Assembly (NCBI GenBank): GCA_038496445.1 | Contig: JALMLS010000578.1 | Location: 186,001-250,000 of the forward strand | Source: Trichosphaerium sp. ATCC 40318 | Taxonomy: Eukaryota > Discosea > Flabellinia > Trichosidae | Reading direction: 5' to 3' | Length of the DNA: 64,000 nucleotides | In this document: one piece after another, positions 57,443 through 64,000 of the stretch | How the letters are laid out: each line of letters begins with the position of its first letter | How positions within the stretch are numbered: position 1 is the first letter of the stretch | The notes under the pieces: model-generated | Seen by the model: the letters and a program-made list of their open reading frames with translations, nothing else | What the model was told of the DNA's origin: nothing | Database searches by the model: none | Position numbers and translations under genes: made by a program

Positions 57443-59166
57443 TGCTTTTATTGATACTGTACCGTGACACTCACAACACGAAAAAAACAGAAAAATTTCA
57501 ACAGATTTCAATTGACGCCTTGCTTGCTATTGTGACGGAATAATAATCAGTGAGAGTTATTCAATACTACCAACGGTTACTCGAGATATTTAACAGACGA
57601 AAGAAATTGTCTACGCGCATGCCTTTTTGCCTGTAAACGATCTATGCGAGCCCATATAGCGTCAGGAACCACCAACACGAAGTTAAGCAGGAATACTGAG
57701 ATTGTAAAAGAAGTGACGAGAACATCCTATCCGCGTATCATTACGTTGGTGGGGTTAGATTTTAGCTGACAGTTGTTAAAGGGGTTGTTGTATAAAAGCT
57801 CGTCTATACTAGTACGTTTGTGAGCGGTGCGTTGACATTGCGTTTATGACTGTTTTCAGTGTTTCAGTGACGTTTCGGTTTAAAAAACGTGATCTAGCGG
57901 TTATACCTAGCTAACCCGTTTACATCCTCTTTAGTTCTACATTCAACATTTCTACGCGCGTTCGATGTGTTGCTACCCTTGTTTACACGTTTTACGGTAG
58001 ATGAATCTCTTTAGCGCCAATGCCGTCCAGATGTCATTGTTGTGTTCGCTTCCTTTAGTACTACGCGTTTACGTTGCGTTCAAGTGATTTAGAACTGATT
58101 TTCCGCTACTAAAAACTATGGTTCGTATGCGCAACATGAATTGTTCGAGAAGTGTTTGCGTTGTCACATAGTTGCGTCTGCGCCTGTTGTTGCATCAACT
58201 CGAATTCCACGTATTCTCAAAATCACATACAATGGTTAACACGACCTCATGTCTTCGTTATATGAGGGTTTGAGACATCCCACAATTTATTTCTTGGATA
58301 ACATTTGTTGTTTAAAAGTATTTTTGGATTATCCTATTATCAGGACGGCCATCCATCGTTAACGATTGATGATCCCCTCTAAAATGTATTCTTCTTGTTA
58401 AGAATTTGTTGTACATTGCAGTGACTCCGAACTTTCAGCGCAGGCTTATAATGTTTGAGGACTTTTCGGTATGTGGTGCATACCGTAGGTCACCATTGCA
58501 ATTTCGTACATTTCGGTGCCTTCTGCCTTATGTTCGAGGGCTTCAGTGTGGTGGTGCACACTGTTGTCGTGCAACGAGTTCCTAACATGTCGTACCTTTC
58601 GGTTCTGCCGTAAGTGTACGAGGACTTCAGCGCGGTGGTGCGCACTGTGGTCCATATGGAGTGTAGTAACAGTTGGGGTTCATCTGATCGTTAATTGTTT
58701 TTTTGAATTGAAAAGAAATATCAAGGTTTCTCTGCTTGCTGTGAATATCTTGTTAATCATCTCAGCCCTTTTGCTTACATGACTATGTGTTACTTGATTG
58801 TTCATTTAAAAAGTTGTTACATAATACAATCTGAAATAGCAGAAAAAGACACGTGGTAGTAAGTAGCTTGTAAATAGAAAATTTCACTCAGTACAATCAA
58901 ATACCCACGATGATACTGATTTTGAATAACTGAATTTGGATCTGGCTGCTTATAATCGTCATGGGCGACAACAAGTAGCTATAGTATGATATCATCAAAC
59001 GGATGCATTCTACAGCTACTGTTGCTAAGTTAGGCTGAAGCTCAAGATGTGAACTAACGTCTTTTTATTAACCACTGGTTGCAATCAGAAAACACTGTTA
59101 CTACAAAAACTACAAGGTGAGGGCAACGAACAATTTATTATAGTTGAAGAAACCAACGGCGGTTAC
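57443..59166. other. Large gene-free region with structured repeats
   Basis: No protein gene is supported. Contains the tandem hairpin repeats at 58455-58660 and, around 58350-58370, a palindrome (ATCGTTAACGAT). At 57640-57720 some words recall 5S rRNA (AAGTTAAGCAGG) but the rest does not fit. Confidence 0.45.
58455..58660. repeat. Tandem repeat of 77-84 bp with co-varying hairpins (possible structured RNA)
   Basis: Two and a half units. Each has a 7-bp stem around TGGTG or GTGGTG: CGGTATG/CATACCG at 58467-58485, CAGTGTG/CACACTG at 58544-58563 and CAGCGCG/CGCACTG at 58628-58647. Two stem pairs change on both sides between units 1 and 2, keeping pairing. A downstream TTTCGGT word recurs. The minus strand is also open here (His-rich), so a repeat peptide cannot be excluded. 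Confidence 0.5.
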
Positions 59167-59967
59167 TCAGTTTTTAGGACAATCGCTTGGAATCTAATTT
59201 AAACAAGTTAGTGGAAGCCTATTGATAAATGGGCTAACATGTTTTACCTTAAATATGGCTTCTGTTGGTGTGGGCAAGGTGTTAACAACAGCGATGCTGG
59301 TATCAACTTCACCATCTATTGTAGTAACAATAGAAGCGATGTCACCGTCACGTGTTGTAACAGTTGTAACAATAGTTTGATCGTCATCAACACACTTCAC
59401 AGTCCATTTTTTTCCATCCTAATAACAGATGGAAGATGAGAAACACGTGTTTCAAACTGAACAAACTGAACAAAAAAGACTGTTGAAAAGAACTGAAACA
59501 TACCTGAACCCAAGGAGGACACTGAGGACCTTCTGTTGTAGGTTGAATCCTTGGATAATGACATTCTCCTTGTTCAAACTCCCATGTACGTTTCTAATAC
59601 TGGTAAGGAACAACAAACTTATAAGCACTAGAAGAAAATCCTACAAAGTACAAAAAAAAAAAAGATGCCGTACAACTGTGCGTTTTGCCACGACAATTCT
59701 TGAACATGGAATCCCATTACTATAACCTCTGTAAGCTTGAATAATACATTAGAGAGTGATATGAACGAACTATATTCGCAATAAACGTACAAATCTAACA
59801 TTTTTGTTAGGCAAACGCATAAAAGCTATTGAGATATCTGATGTGTTGCCACGAAACGTCGCTTGTCCTTCGAAAGATACTTGGTCGAATCCAGGTGGAA
59901 AAGGGTAAAATAGGGCTGAAGATACAGCTATGAGACTAAGTAAGATAATTAGTGATGACACTTGCAT
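59167..59967 (-). CDS. Small secreted protein, unknown family
   Basis: Starts at 59967 with a signal peptide (VSSLIILLSLIAVSSALF), then PPGFDQVSFEGQATFRGN and ISIAFMRLP. Later exons read GYSNGIPCSRIVVAKRTVV, KRTWEFEQGECHYPRIQPTT, CPPWVQ, and DGKKWTVKCVDDDQTIVTTV. The last exon gives IPSDCPKN and the stop at 59167. About six Cys are spread over the mature part, in keeping with disulphides. Around 180 residues. Introns are 30-60 nt. No homology recognised. Confidence 0.6.
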
Positions 59968-60921
59968 CACTTGTTTCTTTTTGAATGTTTTTTTTTTTTG
60001 TTGTCAGGTAAATTTCGCAGCAATTTTCCAGAGGTCTATCAGACTCACATCATTTTTTTTCAATTGTCAACATTTTTCAAACACAGCTTACATCGTGTAA
60101 GTTTGTGGGACCCTGTGTCCCTCTACCACTTACGCTGGGGTTGTCAAACAGCTGTTGTAAGGGTCACTGTTATGTGACCGCATCTGGTATTCTACTAAAC
60201 ATGGCATCTGGTGTTATATTGGCGTTGTGGTCTGGGATGAATGCTTGTACAAAAGGCGCTTTATCGTTCCTCAGGCTCCATCGAATAAAGCTTACGTATT
60301 GACCTTAGGCTTTTTTTATACGGATGGTCTTGGTACATCTGTATCTGTATTCGGCATATAGGAGAGTAGCATGCATCTGGTTGAGTTTGGACGCTAGTGT
60401 GGCTGCTGTACCTAGGCGTAGTCGAAAAGTTTTGGCAAGGTTGAGAATGAAACTGTTCGTCACGTACCCTTGTGTCCCGCTGAACAGGTCTTTATTGTTG
60501 AAATCGGTCTCGTTACGAACCATTTTACTGGGAAGACATCTTTCTTTAGTTCCAAAAGTTGTGAATAGGTCCTTGTTATATATATTTTGTTGAACGTAGT
60601 TCTTGGGTCTTTTTAGAGGTTTATTGCTACAGGCATACCATACCACCTCAATTTTAGAATATTGGAGACTGTATCGAATAAAGAGCATTGTCTTGGGTGT
60701 TTCATTTTCATACCTTCTGGTCTCCAAGCATCCTTGTTTTAAATTTAGAACTACTAGGCATATAGCACTTTTAACTTCAGTTGGTTTTTTGGTGATAGAC
60801 GTTGTCAATAGTATTCGATAAGTATTGTACATAAGGCGTAAGGAGGGAGTAAAGGGTAAATAATACAAGACTTTGAATTACAGAAAAAAACAAGTACATT
60901 TTATTTGTTTAAGTACAAAAA
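59968..60921. other. Region with an unassigned 187-codon minus-strand frame
   Basis: The minus frame 60868-60305 is open but begins without ATG (first Met at MYNTYRI). It is basic with no recognised domain (KPLKRPKNYVQQNIYNKDLF). It may be a young or decayed gene; the overlapping plus frames have no features either. Confidence 0.4.
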
Positions 60922-62870
60922 CTATACACCAGCTTGCCTCCATGGTGTATGCTTAGAACCTAGGTTCCTCTTCTTTGGAGTAGAAAATTCATGAGAAATA
61001 CGTGTTACTCTCTCTTCACTAGCAGGAGATGGCTTTCTTTTTTGTACACGTCTTCTTGGAGAACGGGAAAAACTTCGTGTCTTCAAAAAGAAAAGAAGTA
61101 AGAAAAAAAAGAGAAAAAGTAGGTAAAAAAACAACACAAAAAACCAACTCGTAGCTTCCTTACTTTACTTCCTGCCACCTAAAGTACTTAATATGTAACG
61201 AATATAAGTTATTGTTGTATACCTTCAAGTGCTTTTCATCATGTACAGGTTTCCTATTTCCCCTGAAAGTGATGTTAAGTTAAGTGTGCTTTTTTTTTTT
61301 AAGTCGTACTTGGGCGTTTTTGGCCGTATCTGATTTCCTCGTTTCCTTGGTGAACTTTGAAGAGAAATCAAGGTAGATTGTAAAAACTGTATAGTCTCTT
61401 CAAGTTTTTCAATACGTTTTGTATCGCTGCTATAAAGAGCGACATGTTTAATGTCTTGTTTTGTACTTAAAGAGTCTTTAAGCTCTTGCTTAACTGCAGC
61501 AAGTTCTATTTTCTCTGCTTTAGTTTCCTTAAGACTCTTAGTCTTACGAGTAATCTCTTGGCGAAGAGAGTTCACTGTAGCCCTAAGAGAAAGTAAGAAA
61601 AACCCAAAAAAAAAAGGAAAAAAAAAAGAAAAAAAAGCACATACTTTGTTTCACTTAGCTCGCAAGCCAGCAACTGATTCTGGGACTGTAAGCTTGCAAC
61701 AGCTCTTGAAAGTGTTTTCAAGCGTGATATAACCTCTTCAGTACACGTAGGTTCTGGTTTAGGGCTCTCTACTTTAACTATAGACAACTTCTTTACATGA
61801 AGAGGTGAGCTAAGTTTTTTTTTTGAATGTTTTCTATAAAAACTAGATGTCTCGTTCTTATTCACTGATCTACTACTAGATATCATACTACCTTGCCTGT
61901 ATAATTTAGTTAGGCAAGAATACAAGCTTCAAGCTTCGATTACCTATTGGTCTTAGGGCTGTGATTGCCTCCGTTGAGCTTTAACCTTTTTTTCGATGGG
62001 CGTTTGTTTTCGATCCTACTTTTGGACTTCTTTCGTCTCCTTGTATGTACACGACCTTGTAAAAGAGGCCCTACACTTGTTAGAACGTATGTACGTACAC
62101 CTTAAAATACACCACTTACCCTTCCAACCTGATTGCCTTGCCTTCTTTGAAAGCATCTCAAGATTTCTAACAACAGTGTGCAAAAACCTATGACAAACAA
62201 AAATTTAGTAATGCCTCATTAACGAGCTTCAAGAATTCTCCATTCTGACCTGTTATTACGTAAGTCCTGACCAAGGAACATGTGATCACCATGAAAATCA
62301 AGTTTTGAGCATGCATCTAAGTACAAACTCATATTTTCCTGAATAAACGTAAGACAATAGCGAACTAACGGCAATAAACGATAAAAAGAAAAAAAAACGT
62401 GATCTGACGTTTGGCGCCCTCGAAAACAAAAAAAACCCTTAAAAACTGAGTATAAGTACCAAAGCCTTCAAAGGATGCAATTTTTTACCAGGCTGAGCAA
62501 CTTTATAGCGCTTAATTGCCTTTGACGGAAATAGAGTATTGAATAACCTAAAAATCGCTTAAATCGTAAGAAATGATATATTTACGCACTTTACAAGCGT
62601 TTCACCGCTTTTTAGAGTGTCATAAAAAGATAAAGAACATTTTTCTCCCGTAACATCTTGAATCCAGACTAATATCTTCTCCATGCGTTGCGGGTCTTCA
62701 TTTCTTTTCATCTTTGGGACAATAAAGTTAAAACAGACAAAACTACGATTGTTTGCTCATACCTTTTTATAAACCTCAGCATCTAGACCGTATAGCGTCT
62801 TTCCTTCTATTCTTAAACCTCCTGTAGCATTTATTGCTTTTTTAGATCCCTTTCTTTTATAAAGGCTCAT
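60922..62870 (-). CDS. Calponin-homology protein with coiled coil and basic tail
   Basis: Starts MSLYKRKGSKKAINATGGLR at 62870. The first half, over about seven short exons, is a single CH domain of transgelin/calponin type: YGLDAEVYKKMKRNEDPQRM, ILVWIQDVTGE, LKSGETLVRLFNTLFP, ENMSLYLDACSKL, and FLGQDLRNNR. Next, a Ser/Lys-rich stretch, then about 120 residues of coiled coil (EEVISRLKTLSRAVASLQSQ, KRIEKLEETIQFLQSTLISL). The tail is basic (RSFSRSPRRRVQKRKPSP) and stops at 60922. A single CH domain with a coiled coil fits EB1-like or spindle/cytoskeletal binding proteins as well as transgelins. Intron borders between 62000 and 62700 are approximate. Confidence 0.75.
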
Positions 62871-63354
62871 TTTACGGTGTTGCGGTTTCTTGGTTGCAGA
62901 AATAACGTCTAATTTAGCGTGTCGGCATAAATAACGTGTTGCTACCAAAATTGGCTAAATCATCGACTTAAGTCATGGCAAAGTTACTTACCGTTGCAAT
63001 TTATACTTACCGAAAATTGCCTTTACCACGACTTGTGTCGTTGGTCTCCGACTCCCACTTTGAAAGCCAAGGAAACTCAACAGTTTGACCAAATTGTTTC
63101 ACAAAACAAAGTTTCAAAATTGATTTGTGTAGTATGCTTTTTGGCAGTAAAAATATCAAGCTAGACGTTGATACTTCAAACTATCTAAGTTGAATTATGA
63201 ATGAGTAGTATGTTGGGAAAGGATCAAGTCTACTAGATAAATATTTATTGTACACAGCGAAACTCAATGACTGATTTTTTGGTTCTTGGGGAGTATTTTT
63301 GAGTAAAAAAAAACCTAATCTAATTGGGTGCTAACAAAGTATCATGCCCGAGGA
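62871..63354. other. Intergenic region
   Basis: No gene, repeat or RNA recognised. Confidence 0.4.
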
Positions 63355-63955
63355 TCATTTCTTATCATTCATGAGAGGTTCAATAGCATCAAATAGAAGC
63401 TTTGTTATAATATCACTATAATTATCAAGTCCAGCTGTATTATGCCTATGTCCAGCAATATTTAAAGTCGATATACTATTTTTCTTTAAAAATTCTTGGA
63501 TTTCTTTTATGTTAGATTCTTCAGCTTCTTTTGATAAGTCATCGATAACTAAACATGGTCTATGTCTAGCACGTTGTTTATATGATTTCTTAGGAATCTT
63601 TTTCCATCTCTTTGTGATGCAGTATCCAATTGTCTTAGCAGTGCCGTTGGAATCGTGAATTTCGAAGGCTTTTGAACAAAAACGGTTTAGAAGCCGTTCA
63701 GGTGAGGTTGATTAATTGTTATGGTACCTATTGTCCCTGTAGAGTCGTCTGCGTTCTTTTTTGTTCGTGCTACGTACGCTGCAGCCATACGAGTTCCAGG
63801 AGCTGTTAAAAAATCAATTGATTAGCGTATAGGCGTTGCTTGTCGTTGAAAATGGTAGATTTGCGTACGTAAGTCCATTGCTTTGATACCAAACTTTGTT
63901 TTAAGCGAAAGATCAGGTCCGTTGGTTGTCATGAATTTAGGAGGTGCCCAGCCGC
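63355..63955 (-). CDS. YpsA/SLOG-like protein (putative molybdenum-carrier family), 5' end outside window
   Basis: Three exons are visible, the first opening after a TTTTTAG acceptor at 63956, so earlier exons lie beyond the right edge. They read GGWAPPKFMTTNGPDLSL, APGTRMAAAYVARTKKNADD with DSTGTIAF, KTIGYCITKRWKKIP, RHRPCLVIDDLSKEAEE and, near the end, ISTLNIAGHRHNTAGLDN. This matches the order of bacterial YpsA-type proteins: HGGWCP, TxxNVxxSDGT, GTxxT, KPxLVxD, and xxLNVAGPRES. The missing exon should carry the GGQTGVD-type loop. The family is part of the SLOG superfamily (Rossmann-like nucleotide or ligand binders). Ends at 63355. Confidence 0.65.
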
Positions 63956-64000
63956 CTAAAAACGCAATTAGACAGTTTTTTAAGTTATTTAAGAGTTTTT

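Noticed and set aside
57600-57740. Possible 5S rRNA gene
   Set aside because: AAGTTAAGCAGG recalls 5S rRNA, but the flanking helices and conserved GAUCUCG-type arm do not match and no terminator fits.
1-64000. Prokaryotic or organellar DNA, CRISPR arrays, operons
   Set aside because: Dense GT-AG introns in conserved genes, no ribosome-binding sites, and no spaced direct repeats.

Overview
The window is nuclear DNA of a unicellular eukaryote. Genes are split by many short GT-AG introns, most about 30 to 110 nt, with GTACGT or GTAAGT donors and T-rich TTAG acceptors. Three proteins are clearly conserved eukaryotic housekeeping factors: UTP10/HEATR1, ATG12 and a RAB5IF-type membrane protein. 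Two mitochondrial or cytosolic oligopeptidases (PITRM1-like M16C and a thimet-type M3) are also readable. The mix of F-box proteins, YwqK/MORN-type repeats, a vWA receptor kinase and secreted proteins with bacterial-looking domains fits a free-living protist, perhaps an amoeba; the exact group cannot be settled from the sequence. Exon structures below were worked out by hand from splice motifs, reading frame and family conservation.

Layout. 1-9 kb: an F-box/YwqK/GATase-like region with an inverted segmental duplication (arms 1-790 and 5555-6336) and several broken copies. 9.4-19.4 kb: PITRM1-like presequence protease (minus), a small proline-rich protein, a TLC-domain membrane protein and a thimet oligopeptidase (plus). 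19.9-24 kb: a Cys/His-rich protein (minus) and an HxxxD acyltransferase-like protein (plus). 24.4-44 kb: mostly surface and membrane proteins (PA-domain multi-TM protein, vWA-ectodomain tyrosine-kinase-like receptor, a type I membrane protein, a four-TM protein, a secreted PQQ-type propeller), plus a repeat protein ending in a PD-(D/E)XK-like domain and an F-box protein. 44.7-47.2 kb: an F-box/SPRY protein and a secreted beta-sandwich protein. 47.7-57.4 kb: UTP10, ATG12 and RAB5IF. 59-64 kb: a secreted protein, a calponin-homology coiled-coil protein, and a YpsA/SLOG-like gene running off the right edge.

How the genes work together. There are no operons. PITRM1 and the thimet oligopeptidase belong to families that can act in sequence on mitochondrial peptides, and they are near neighbours here. 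UTP10 and ATG12 are divergent with only about 160 bp between start codons. Five F-box-like proteins carry different partner domains, as expected of a fast-changing set of ubiquitin-ligase substrate adaptors. Two MITE-like elements and many decayed gene pieces lie between genes, and the palindrome CACGTG is strongly over-represented, often inside introns.
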